Below are positions 1 to 7,997 of a stretch of 64,000 nucleotides of DNA, piece by piece. Positions within the stretch are counted from its first letter, which is position 1, and each line of letters opens with the position of its first letter. A program made the translations under genes and the position numbers. The stretch comes from Vibrio diabolicus (GTDB taxonomy: Bacteria > Pseudomonadota > Gammaproteobacteria > Enterobacterales > Vibrionaceae): assembly GCA_001048675.1 (NCBI GenBank), contig CCKK01000003.1, forward strand, positions 434,001 through 498,000. The letters are read 5' to 3'. A model generated the notes under the pieces. The model did not search any database, was not told the origin of the DNA, and was given only the letters and a program-made list of their open reading frames with translations.

Positions 1-709
1 GGTCGATAACAGATACAAATTCAGGCTTCATTGCCGTCACGCTACCAACCACTAAGTTGATGATTGCTTCAACTTGCTCAGACTTGAGGTCTTCGCCAGG
101 TTTCAGCTCAAGCATCACTGATGCTGAAGGGTTCTCGCTGTTTTGACGAACAAATAAGGTTTGACGAGGAATAGCTAAGTGAACACGCGCATTCGCCACT
201 GAATTCAGAGACATGATAGTGCGTACTAACTCACCTTCTAAACCATGACGGTAACGCGCCGTTTCCATAAATTGGCTTGTACCGAGAGAGCTGTCTTCTT
301 TAAGCGAATCCAAACCTGTCGGCAGTTTGGCTTTAACACCTTTTGACGCAAGCAACATGCGAACTTTCGCAACTTCGCCTTCTGGCACAAGAACTTGGCC
401 ATTTTGCTCTTGCATACGGTAGCTTACACCTTCGCTTTCTAATACCGAGACAATCTCTCCGATATCAAAACGTTCTTGTTGGCTATACAGTGGACGGAAG
501 CTTTGTGAGGAACTCCAAAGAGCGACCACAATGATTGCCGCAACAATCGCAGCGAGTACGGCAGATAACACTAGGTTTCTCTGGCTACTCGACCAGATTT
601 GCTTCAGCTTCGTTGTTACATCGTCCATGCTATTCGCAGTAGAAAATGTCTGTGCTGAGCCGGAGGTCATGGCTGTATTTCCGGCGACTTGGGGGGTTAG
701 TTCTGACAT
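1..709 (-). CDS. fliF: Lateral flagellar MS-ring protein FliF, N-terminal part (runs off the left edge)
   Basis: Read on the minus strand from an ATG at 709, three bases after the fliE stop, the frame stays open to base 1 (about 236 residues). FliF forms the MS ring in the inner membrane, the first structure assembled in the basal body. The visible part has a cytoplasmic N-terminus, one membrane segment at about residues 46-65 (a run of L, A, I, V), then a periplasmic ring-building region resembling the YscJ/FliF domain, including phrases such as LYSQQ, VARVHLAIP-like NARVHLAIPRQ and a conserved LVGSV-like stretch near the edge. The C-terminus that binds FliG lies outside the window. It belongs to the leftward motY-lafK-fliE-fliF operon and is translated close behind fliE. 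The identity is supported by both sequence and context. Confidence 0.93.
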   Translation of the reverse strand, partial: MSELTPQVAGNTAMTSGSAQTFSTANSMDDVTTKLKQIWSSSQRNLVLSAVLAAIVAAIIVVALWSSSQSFRPLYSQQERFDIGEIVSVLESEGVSYRMQEQNGQVLVPEGEVAKVRMLLASKGVKAKLPTGLDSLKEDSSLGTSQFMETARYRHGLEGELVRTIMSLNSVANARVHLAIPRQTLFVRQNSENPSASVMLELKPGEDLKSEQVEAIINLVVGSVTAMKPEFVSVID

Positions 710-712
710 GAA

Positions 713-1069
713 TTACACCGGCATCTTCATAATATCTTCAAATGAGGTCACGACTTTGTTGCGCACTTGCATCAAAGCATTAAATGATAAGCTGGCTTTT
801 TGGCTAGCGACCATCGCACCAACTAGGTCATCACTTTTTCCTGTTTCTACGGCCGTCATTTTTTGACTAGCCACTGATTGATGTTGATTCACTGTATCCA
901 ACACATTTGTCATCGCTTGTGAGAACGATAATGGTGCGTTTAGTGATTGTTGATCTAAAGGATTTGCACTCACGATAAACTCTGGCGGCTGCACTTGTGC
1001 CTGCATCGCCTGCATTTTTGACAACATAAGTTGCTCTGCCGAGACCGCATGAGTAGGTTGACTTGCCAT
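713..1069 (-). CDS. fliE: Lateral flagellar hook-basal body junction protein FliE
   Basis: This 118-residue protein matches the usual length of FliE (100-120 residues), which links the MS ring to the proximal rod and is secreted by the flagellar export gate. The C-terminal half shows the family pattern: FSQAMTNVLDTVNQ, then VASQKMTAVETGKSDDLVGAMVASQ spread over residues 60-95, and an ending of the V-T-SFEDIMKMPV type. A strong AGGAG ribosome site lies 8 bases before the ATG at 1069. It follows lafK by only 15 bases and precedes fliF by 3, so it is in the same transcript. Its presence next to lafK and motY marks it as the lateral copy rather than the polar one. Confidence 0.92.
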   Translation of the reverse strand: MASQPTHAVSAEQLMLSKMQAMQAQVQPPEFIVSANPLDQQSLNAPLSFSQAMTNVLDTVNQHQSVASQKMTAVETGKSDDLVGAMVASQKASLSFNALMQVRNKVVTSFEDIMKMPV

Positions 1070-1084
1070 CTATTTTTTCTCCTA

Positions 1085-2419
1085 TTAGGCAGCCGAGCCT
1101 AGTGCCGACTGTAAATCAATACCATGTTCTCGCATGGCTGCGAGCTTGTAGCGTAGCGCTCGAGTAGAGACTCCAAGCGCGTTTGCGGTTTTCGTTCGGT
1201 TTCCACCAAACTGACGTAATTTTTCTAAAATAAATTGATATTCGGCCTGCTTCTTCGCTTCTACATGACCAAAACTTGAAGCTGGCTCAGCGGATGGAAC
1301 TGGCGCAACAAGTTCAATAGGCAGCATCAGATCATGGGCAGTAATGTAGTCACCATGACGCATGACCAATGCACGCTGAATGACATTTTCCAACTCACGA
1401 ATATTGCCTGGCCAGTGATACTGGCTCAGCGCACTGATCGCATCTTGGGATAGATGACAGCGACTGCTATCTTGATACTTTTCAATAAAGAACTGGCTGA
1501 TCGGTAAAATATCTTCTTTTCTTTCACGCAAAGGCGGCCAGTGCAGAGGCAAAACATCCAATCGATAATAAAGGTCTTCACGGAATGTGCCTTTTTGAAC
1601 TTCTTCACGTAAGTCTTTATTGGTTGCCGCAATAACACGAATATCAAGCTTCACCGCCTTGTGGCTGCCTACGCGTTCCACTTCACGCTCTTGAAGAACG
1701 CGTAATAACTTGGCTTGAACTGCAGGGGACATTTCACCGATTTCATCTAACAAAATCGTCCCGCCATTCGCTTCTTCAAACTTACCGCTTTGAGAGTTAG
1801 TCGCTCCTGTGAAGGCACCTTTTACATGACCAAATAGAACCGCTTCTAGCATCGACTCTGGAATGGCGGCACAGTTAACCGCCACAAATGGACCATCAAT
1901 ACGTGGAGAGTGCTCATGCACATATCGAGCCAGCACTTCTTTACCCGTTCCCGATTCGCCTGTAATCAACACACTGGCGCTGGTGCAAGCGGCACGATGC
2001 GCCAATTGCAGTACCTGTTTGCTTCGCCAAGATTCCGCAACAATGTTGGCCATTGGCTTACCTAACGCTTCAACGCGCTTAAGTAAATTGAGCAGCTGAT
2101 TCGCTTCAAATGGGCGTAATAGATAATCGGTTGCTCCCGATTTCATCGTCTCAGCCGCCAAGATTCCCTGCTCTTGATCGACAATAGCGATAACAACACC
2201 AGAGTTACGTTGCTTTTGGTGGCAAGCAACAAACTCGCGGACACACATGTCCGGTAAAGTAGAGCTCACAAGAGTGATTTCTGCTCGCTCTTCAAGTAAT
2301 GCGCCTCGGCCAGTACGAGTGTGTTTTGCGGTGTAACCTGCATTTTGCAACACATCCAATACTGGTTGAGCAAGAGCTTCATTCGGCTCAACCAACAAAA
2401 TTTTCGTTTTCGTCATCAT
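1085..2419 (-). CDS. lafK: LafK, sigma-54-dependent activator of lateral flagellar genes
   Basis: This enhancer-binding protein drives sigma-54 promoters of the lateral flagellar system. The 444 residues hold a receiver-like domain (about 5-115), an AAA+ domain with Walker A GESGTGKE (154-161), the sigma-54 contact loop GAFTGA (201-206) and Walker B ILLDEIGE, and a C-terminal Fis-type helix-turn-helix (NRTKTANALGVSTRALRYKL). The receiver is degenerate: the acidic pair after beta-1 is E11-P12, and the phospho-acceptor position five residues before LPD is S52. Activation by ordinary phosphotransfer is therefore unlikely, as also held for FlrA/FleQ-type flagellar regulators. Its ATG overlaps the motY stop (ATGA), which suggests translational coupling. 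The gene name rests on the protein type plus its position in a lateral cluster. Confidence 0.92.
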   Translation of the reverse strand: MMTKTKILLVEPNEALAQPVLDVLQNAGYTAKHTRTGRGALLEERAEITLVSSTLPDMCVREFVACHQKQRNSGVVIAIVDQEQGILAAETMKSGATDYLLRPFEANQLLNLLKRVEALGKPMANIVAESWRSKQVLQLAHRAACTSASVLITGESGTGKEVLARYVHEHSPRIDGPFVAVNCAAIPESMLEAVLFGHVKGAFTGATNSQSGKFEEANGGTILLDEIGEMSPAVQAKLLRVLQEREVERVGSHKAVKLDIRVIAATNKDLREEVQKGTFREDLYYRLDVLPLHWPPLRERKEDILPISQFFIEKYQDSSRCHLSQDAISALSQYHWPGNIRELENVIQRALVMRHGDYITAHDLMLPIELVAPVPSAEPASSFGHVEAKKQAEYQFILEKLRQFGGNRTKTANALGVSTRALRYKLAAMREHGIDLQSALGSAA

Positions 2420-3357
2420 TGAACCTTAACTTTCGTTTGTTGATTTTGTTGTTGTACATCAGGGTGGTGTTTCACTGCCGTTCGCTCGTTATCTCTAACT
2501 AGGCGCAACGTTACACGTCGATTTTTCGCTTGGCCCTTCGTCGAACTATTGCTGGCAATTGGGTAACGAGAACCATGCGCTCTTGTTTCGATCATCGATT
2601 TATCAATACCAAGTTCAACTAAGGCCTCGGCAACTTGCTCTGCTCTAGTACGTGATACTGAAAGGTTCGCCAAACTAGAACCAACGTTATCGGTGTGGCC
2701 ATCAATTAAAATCTTGGTCACACGATCATCAACAGATACATAGCTATTTAACGCTGCGAGCGTTTCTTGCTGCTTACGACTTAGCGCCTTCTGACCAAAG
2801 TCAAAAGACAGAACAAGATTTCGTGCCTCTGAAAACGAAAGTTTAGGCAAACGCGCTCGACAGGCATTAAATGACTTGAGCGCGTTTTGAATTTGAATAG
2901 TCGGAATCACAATCTCCGACAAAGAGGAAGCATCACTTCCCTTTAGTGACAACGTCACCCAATTACCAGTAGCAATTAAATCCATGAGTTCATCAGCACC
3001 TTTGCTGAAGACAAATCGTTGGGATGGCTTAGTAAAATCAAGGGTGGCAAACTCTTTTCTATAAAGCTCACTAGACCAAGGAGCACTTTGACTTATTAGA
3101 GCAATCGTTTTCCATTTATTATTTTCATAATGTATATCGGAAATAAAATAAGTTTTATTGTTAGGTTCCGAACGGAAATAAAACTTCCCATACGGCGTGC
3201 TTGAGTGCAATAAGTTGCATTCAAAGTTGTTTCCTTTATATGTCCACTTTGAAAGGTCCATGGGGATGGTCACAACCTCACCTGAATATGTCACCTTAGA
3301 CACTAGCAAACTGACAAAAATAAATATTTTACAATTTATTAAACCGTTAGGGTTCAT
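2416..3357 (-). CDS. motY: Lateral MotY, sodium/proton motor T-ring-type protein with OmpA-like domain
   Basis: MotY-type proteins form a periplasmic ring around the rod that helps anchor the stator. The C-terminal part is a clear OmpA/MotB peptidoglycan-binding domain (ILIDGHTDNVGSS, then LSVSRTRAEQVAEALVELG and NRRVTLRLV). The N-terminal part carries the MotY-N beta domain. I chose the ATG at 3357 because it gives a 313-residue protein with a typical signal peptide (MNPNGLINCKIFIFVSLLVS). The frame stays open to 3435, but the extra 26 residues would bury the signal peptide. It is the first gene of the leftward operon and overlaps lafK by 4 bases. Placement beside lafK identifies it as the lateral rather than the polar MotY. 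Confidence 0.88.
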   Translation of the reverse strand: MNPNGLINCKIFIFVSLLVSKVTYSGEVVTIPMDLSKWTYKGNNFECNLLHSSTPYGKFYFRSEPNNKTYFISDIHYENNKWKTIALISQSAPWSSELYRKEFATLDFTKPSQRFVFSKGADELMDLIATGNWVTLSLKGSDASSLSEIVIPTIQIQNALKSFNACRARLPKLSFSEARNLVLSFDFGQKALSRKQQETLAALNSYVSVDDRVTKILIDGHTDNVGSSLANLSVSRTRAEQVAEALVELGIDKSMIETRAHGSRYPIASNSSTKGQAKNRRVTLRLVRDNERTAVKHHPDVQQQNQQTKVKVQ

Positions 3358-3819
3358 GTATATCTTACAATTCCATGACCTTATCAATTTAATTAAATAT
3401 GCCACTAAGCCGTGATAACTGGCATAGCTAATCATGTTAATTACCTATTCTGAATATTGAAACTGGTTACAAAATACTCACAAGAGCATAGCCAAACCTT
3501 TAAAATCAAGATTTAAGCTTTAAAAACAATGTCTTATATTTTAATTATCTAAATTAGCCGTTACACCATGAAGATGGTTTTAAAAAGTTAATAACAACTA
3601 AAAACGCTTAATATTTTTATATTTTCTTATTAAGCAATTTATAAAGGAAACTAACCCTTTTTAAATTTTATTAAAAGATTAAGACTATATGCTCAAGGCA
3701 ACATGTGAACTAAAGTCACAATCTTAGAGTTTGAAACTAAAAGATCATTAAAATTTCTGTGTAGACTACACGCCATTAAGTTAAAACAGTTTCGATTGTT
3801 AACGCACGGTAAAATATAA
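3358..3819. promoter_or_regulatory. AT-rich divergent control region between motY-lafK-fliE-fliF and fliM-flhA operons
   Basis: This 460-base stretch is markedly AT-rich compared with the flanking genes and must hold the promoters of both early lateral operons. On the minus side there is one near-consensus sigma-54 site (listed separately). On the plus side I find no GG-N10-GC match, so fliM may use another sigma factor. The composition would suit silencing by an H-NS-like protein, which is inference. The region holds no credible gene. Confidence 0.6.
3479..3496 (-). promoter_or_regulatory. Candidate sigma-54 (-24/-12) promoter for the motY operon
   Basis: Read on the minus strand the sequence is TTTGGCTATGCTCTTGTG. 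The TGGC and TTG blocks match the sigma-54 consensus with the correct GG-N10 spacing. The second -12 base is T (GT instead of GC), so it is an imperfect match. It sits about 120 bases before the motY start. If real, it would make lafK part of a sigma-54-dependent and possibly autoregulated transcript. Confidence 0.4.
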
Positions 3820-4638
3820 ATGGAAAATAGAGTTAGCGAGCCTATTTCTGATATTCAACTACTTGATGTAGAATTATTAGGCAAACCTATTCATATCATT
3901 CGTGAAAAGCTTGAAGGCTTGATTTCAGAGTCTTGCTCCAGCCTTACGATTGAATTACAAAATTGGCTCAGTACGAGTAAAGTGGAAGCTAGCTTAACCT
4001 CTGTAGACTTGCATCGCTTTACACCGATAAAAATGGATAAAGACCAAACGTCAACCTATCAACACCAAGAGGGCGGCATGGTATTTGTTCATGGAGATGC
4101 TCACACGTTAATAAAACTGGCAGATCGGTTCTATGGTGCCAGCACTGAGCGTTCAGCAACAACACTGACAGCAAGTGATCTCCGCCTACAAGAGCGAATC
4201 AGTCGTATCATTATTGGTTGGCTTGCACCTGGTGAGATGTGGGAAATGGGTGAGTACGAAGCGCCCCGAGGGATTGGAATTAACGTGCAATTAAACATCG
4301 CGTTTGACGATCACCAAGGCTCAATTCATCTCAAACTAGATAGCCACCTTATTCAAACACTGATCGAGCAGCTTGAACTGCAGCCCGATACGGATTTGTA
4401 CCAACCATTCTGTCGCTCTTTAGAGGCAACGCCTGTTCGACTGAATGTTGTTTTAAGTAAAAAGAAGATGCCGTTGAGCGACGTTGTTGGCTTACAACCT
4501 AACGATATTTTACCAATTGAGCTTCTTAATACGGTTCCAGTCAGCATTGGTAACCAATCTTTATTTACAGGTCGTATTGCTGAGCAAGACGGCCAACTTG
4601 TTTTGATCTTTAACCCTGATAAGGAACCGCAGCGATGA
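3820..4638 (+). CDS. fliM: Lateral flagellar motor switch protein FliM (short, no CheY-binding N-terminus)
   Basis: FliM forms the middle of the C-ring and, in polar systems, binds CheY-P. This 272-residue protein has the CheC-like middle domain in outline (residues about 25-185) and a C-terminal SpoA domain (about 195-265: VRLNVVLSKKKMPLSDVVGL, then PVSIGNQSLFTGRIAEQDGQLVLIF). It is shorter than the usual 330-350 residues and lacks the N-terminal EIDALL-type peptide that binds CheY-P. An in-frame TAA directly precedes the ATG, so no upstream start can restore it. The ribosome site is weak. It heads the rightward operon and overlaps fliN by 4 bases. Confidence 0.88.
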   Translation: MENRVSEPISDIQLLDVELLGKPIHIIREKLEGLISESCSSLTIELQNWLSTSKVEASLTSVDLHRFTPIKMDKDQTSTYQHQEGGMVFVHGDAHTLIKLADRFYGASTERSATTLTASDLRLQERISRIIIGWLAPGEMWEMGEYEAPRGIGINVQLNIAFDDHQGSIHLKLDSHLIQTLIEQLELQPDTDLYQPFCRSLEATPVRLNVVLSKKKMPLSDVVGLQPNDILPIELLNTVPVSIGNQSLFTGRIAEQDGQLVLIFNPDKEPQR

Positions 4639-5006
4639 GCGAAGCGCCAGAAACGAATGCATTCGACGCAGAAGAATTGAACTTTGACGACTTTCAATTA
4701 GAAGACTTTGAAGCTGAAAGTACGCTCCAACAAGAACCAGCAACTGCGGAACGTGATCTTAGCTTTTTCAAAAGTATTCCCGTCACTGTCACGCTGGAAG
4801 TTGCAAGCAAAGAAATCCCACTTGGGGACTTAATGAAAGCCGGAGAAGGCACGGTTATCGAACTTGAAAAGCTCAATGGTGAGCCTTTAGACGTAAAGGT
4901 AAACGGCTCTCTAATGGGTCACGCTGAAGTCGTCGTTGTTAATGATAAGTACGGACTTCGTCTGATCGATGTACATGACTCTGCATTGAGTGGCGTTGGT
5001 CAATAA
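4635..5006 (+). CDS. fliN: Lateral flagellar motor switch protein FliN
   Basis: FliN forms the lower rim of the C-ring and binds FliH during export. This 123-residue protein has an acidic N-terminal tail (about 1-40, rich in E and D) followed by a SpoA/FliN domain (residues about 48-118: IPVTVTLEVASKEIPLGDLMKAGEGTV and HAEVVVVNDKYGLRLID in shortened form). Length and domain order are normal for FliN. The start overlaps the fliM stop as ATGA, which suggests coupled translation. The next gene is fliP after 18 bases, so fliO is absent from its usual place. Confidence 0.93.
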   Translation: MSEAPETNAFDAEELNFDDFQLEDFEAESTLQQEPATAERDLSFFKSIPVTVTLEVASKEIPLGDLMKAGEGTVIELEKLNGEPLDVKVNGSLMGHAEVVVVNDKYGLRLIDVHDSALSGVGQ

Positions 5007-5024
5007 TCTTAGGTAGGCATCACA

Positions 5025-5783
5025 ATGAAAAATCTGAGCGCTTGGCACCGTTGGTTACCTCTTTTGGTACTGGTGTCACTTTTGTTTGCTTTCCCAACCA
5101 TGGCGGCAGACAACGGCTTAACTATCTTGTCCGTTTCTGATGGCGACACACAGCAAGAATACAGCGTTAAATTGCAAATTCTGTTGTTGATGACGGCGCT
5201 CAGTTTTCTTCCAGCATTCATTCTGATGGCAACGAGCTTTACTCGGATTATCGTCGTCCTCGCGATTTTGCGCCAAGCCCTTGGTCTTCAACAAAGCCCT
5301 CCTAACCGCGTATTGGTTGGGATTGCTTTGGCATTGACCTTGCTGATCATGCGACCTGTTTGGAGCGATATTCATGAAAATGCATTTCAACCGTATGACA
5401 ATGGTGAAATCACGCTAATACAAGCGTTCTCTGTAGCAGAGAAACCAGTGAGAGAATTCATGCTGGCACAAACTCATCAAAGCTCTCTTGAGCAAATGCT
5501 GCGTATTGCCAATGAACCACTCGACCAAAACGTTGAAGATATTTCGTTTGCGGTTGTCTTGCCTGCGTTTGTCATCAGTGAACTAAAAACCGCCTTTCAA
5601 ATTGGCTTTATGCTCTTCATCCCCTTCTTGGTTATCGACTTGGTTGTCGCCAGTGTGCTCATGGCAATGGGTATGATGATGCTATCGCCTTTGATTGTTT
5701 CACTCCCTTTTAAACTGGTGGTGTTTGTACTCGTGGATGGCTGGGCAATGACGGTTGGCACATTATCTGCCAGTTTCGGTTAA
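5025..5783 (+). CDS. fliP: Lateral flagellar export gate protein FliP
   Basis: FliP, with FliQ and FliR, forms the helical export gate in the inner membrane through which rod, hook and filament subunits pass. The 252 residues show a cleavable signal peptide (about 1-27, ending PTMAA), then four hydrophobic segments, with the family stretches SFTRIIVVLAILRQALGLQ and PNRVLVGIALALTLL near residues 70-105 and a conserved GWAMTVGTL near the C-terminus. Length is typical. A ribosome site (TAGG) precedes the ATG. It is third in the fliM operon, followed by fliQ after 13 bases. Confidence 0.95.
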   Translation: MKNLSAWHRWLPLLVLVSLLFAFPTMAADNGLTILSVSDGDTQQEYSVKLQILLLMTALSFLPAFILMATSFTRIIVVLAILRQALGLQQSPPNRVLVGIALALTLLIMRPVWSDIHENAFQPYDNGEITLIQAFSVAEKPVREFMLAQTHQSSLEQMLRIANEPLDQNVEDISFAVVLPAFVISELKTAFQIGFMLFIPFLVIDLVVASVLMAMGMMMLSPLIVSLPFKLVVFVLVDGWAMTVGTLSASFG

Positions 5784-5796
5784 ATAGGAGCATGCT

Positions 5797-6066
5797 ATGA
5801 CCCCTGAACTAACCGTAACGTTATTTTCCGATGCAGTATGGCTGATCATTTTGATGGTTGCGGTACTGGTTGTTCCTGGCTTAATTGTCGGTTTGTGTAT
5901 CGCCGTTTTCCAGGCCGCCACACAAATCAACGAGCAAACACTCAGCTTTTTACCACGTTTGCTCGTTACGCTATTGATGGTGATTTTTGCGGGTCATTGG
6001 ATGCTCCGAAAAATCATGGAACTGTTTGATTTCTTATTCCACAACATACCGGGGATGATTGGCTAA
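5797..6066 (+). CDS. fliQ: Lateral flagellar export gate protein FliQ
   Basis: This 89-residue protein with two membrane segments (about 12-38 and 52-75) is FliQ, a core subunit of the flagellar export gate. The phrases PGLIVGLCIAVFQAATQINEQTL and the loop before the second helix match the family closely. A good TAGGAG site lies 8 bases before the ATG. Its TAA stop overlaps the fliR ATG by one base (TAATG), a common coupling arrangement in flagellar operons. Confidence 0.95.
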   Translation: MTPELTVTLFSDAVWLIILMVAVLVVPGLIVGLCIAVFQAATQINEQTLSFLPRLLVTLLMVIFAGHWMLRKIMELFDFLFHNIPGMIG

Positions 6067-6842
6067 TGGCCATCACATTTGCAGAGCTCTCAGCGATACT
6101 CGGTCAACTCTGGTGGCCGTTTTTTCGTGTGGGAGCTGTATTTATTTCGATGCCCTTCTTTGGTGATGCAATCATTCCCGTTTGGATCCGTACCTTACTG
6201 GCACTTTCGATCGTCGTGATTACCGCACCATTGATGCCACCAATGCCACAAGTCGAATTATTCTCCATGACGTCTCTATTCCTTGCTTTTGAGCAAGCGA
6301 TTTGGGGCGTGATGTTTGGGCTAATTTTGCACATGCTCTTTAACGTTTTCACCATGCTTGGTCAGGTCGTTTCTCTGCAAATGGGATTGGGTATGGCAAT
6401 GATGAATGATCCTATCAACGGACTTTCTGTCGCCATTTTGGGCCGTATATTTCTTATATTTTCAACCTTGTTATTTCTCGCGCTAGAAGGACACTTGCTC
6501 GTCATTGATATCGTTATTCAAAGTTTTGTCGTGTGGCCGGTCGGTTCTGGCATCACATCGCTTTCTCTGCAAGGCGTTGTAAATATTTTCGGTTGGATGT
6601 TTGCCTCTGCTTTAGCACTAGCGTTGCCTGCTATTGTTTCAATGCTCCTAGCCAACATCAGTTTTGGTGTGATGAATCGCGCCGCCCCCTCACTCAACGT
6701 GTATGCGTTAGGTTTTCCAATGACGATGCTTCTTGGCCTGTTCAGCGTATTAATTTCAGTATCTGGTGTGCCGGGTCGCTACACCGCGCTTGTGCACGAC
6801 ACCATCAGACACTTGAGTAACTTTATGTTGGGGGGCGCATGA
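6066..6842 (+). CDS. fliR: Lateral flagellar export gate protein FliR
   Basis: FliR completes the FliP-FliQ-FliR gate complex. The 258-residue protein has about six hydrophobic segments and the family stretches RVGAVFISMPFFGD near the N-terminus, GQVVSLQMGLGMAMMNDP around residues 100-117, and LNVYALGFPMTMLLGL near 210. Length is typical. It starts on the last base of the fliQ stop codon and overlaps flhB by 4 bases, so all three genes are probably translated in sequence from one message. Confidence 0.95.
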   Translation: MAITFAELSAILGQLWWPFFRVGAVFISMPFFGDAIIPVWIRTLLALSIVVITAPLMPPMPQVELFSMTSLFLAFEQAIWGVMFGLILHMLFNVFTMLGQVVSLQMGLGMAMMNDPINGLSVAILGRIFLIFSTLLFLALEGHLLVIDIVIQSFVVWPVGSGITSLSLQGVVNIFGWMFASALALALPAIVSMLLANISFGVMNRAAPSLNVYALGFPMTMLLGLFSVLISVSGVPGRYTALVHDTIRHLSNFMLGGA

Positions 6843-7966
6843 GCGATCAATCGTCTCAGGACAAAACTGAAAAAGCCTCGCCGCAGAAAGTAAAAAAAGC
6901 ACGTCAGGAAGGACAAATTCCTCGAGCAAAAGAGTTTACTACTGCGGTGATATTTCTAGCGGTAGCGCTCTACTTTTACTCTCAGCTCAATAGCATTTGG
7001 GAAAGTATGTCAGGTATTTTTCGCTACAACATGATGCTGACGCGAGCCGACCTAGAAAATCCTAAACAGCTTGTCGAGCAATTAGGACAAAGTTTAGCGG
7101 TAATCATCGACATGTTATTACCGTTGTTTACCGTCATTATTATCGTGACCTGTGGTAGCAGCCTTGTACTAGGCGGTTGGATGTTCCGTCCGGCGAACGT
7201 GATGCCAAAGCTGAGCAAAATTAATCCTTTAAGTGGGATAAAGCGCATTTTTTCGACACGCTCAGTGGTTGAGCTCTTAAAGTCCACGTTCAAAGTAGCC
7301 GTGATCTTCGGCATCTTATATGGCTATTTAGACAACCACTTACAGCCTCTGCTAGGTATGCAAAACTTACCTTTAAGCCAAGGCTTTTCCCTGGTGATGT
7401 CTATTCTCTTTGAAGGCTTACTGTTGATGGGGTTTGCGTTGTTGTTATTTGGTGTTGTAGACATTCCCTACCAACGTTGGGAGCACCTAAAAGAGCTGCG
7501 TATGACCAAACAAGAGCTGAAGGAGGAATTCAAGAACAACGAAGGCCGCCCAGAAGTAAAGCAGCGAATCCGTCAAATTCAACAGCAGTTTGCACGCCGT
7601 AAAATCGATAAGATGGTACCAACGGCTGACGTGATCATCACTAACCCAACTCACTACGCTGTCGCTCTGAAGTACGAACCTTCACTTTCTGATGCTCCAT
7701 TTGTAGTTGCAAAAGGCGTAGACGAAACAGCCATGCACATTCAACGAATCGCCCGAGAAAACAAGGTGGAGATCATCAACTCACCACCGTTGACTCGTTC
7801 GATCTATCACACCACGGCGATTGAACAAGCAATCCCAAGCCAACTGTACATTGCCGTGGCACATATTCTTACTTACGTTTTGCAATTGAAAGCCTTCCGT
7901 AAAGGTGAAGGAAAAGAGCCAACTCCTTTGCCTCATTTTTCGATTCCAAAACATTTGCAGCACTGA
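6839..7966 (+). CDS. flhB: Lateral flagellar export switch protein FlhB
   Basis: FlhB switches the export machine from rod/hook to filament substrates through self-cleavage of its cytoplasmic domain. The 375 residues show a charged N-terminus (QDKTEKASPQKVKKARQEGQ), four membrane segments up to about residue 210, then the cytoplasmic domain with the cleavage motif NPTH at residues 269-272. The motif is intact, so substrate switching should operate with the FliK-type protein encoded at 14875. The C-terminal tail PTPLPHFSIPKHLQH is proline-rich. The ATG overlaps the fliR stop (ATGA). Confidence 0.95.
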   Translation: MSDQSSQDKTEKASPQKVKKARQEGQIPRAKEFTTAVIFLAVALYFYSQLNSIWESMSGIFRYNMMLTRADLENPKQLVEQLGQSLAVIIDMLLPLFTVIIIVTCGSSLVLGGWMFRPANVMPKLSKINPLSGIKRIFSTRSVVELLKSTFKVAVIFGILYGYLDNHLQPLLGMQNLPLSQGFSLVMSILFEGLLLMGFALLLFGVVDIPYQRWEHLKELRMTKQELKEEFKNNEGRPEVKQRIRQIQQQFARRKIDKMVPTADVIITNPTHYAVALKYEPSLSDAPFVVAKGVDETAMHIQRIARENKVEIINSPPLTRSIYHTTAIEQAIPSQLYIAVAHILTYVLQLKAFRKGEGKEPTPLPHFSIPKHLQH

Positions 7967-7997
7967 TTAACCCGCGTTTATCCAAGGACACGAAAGT

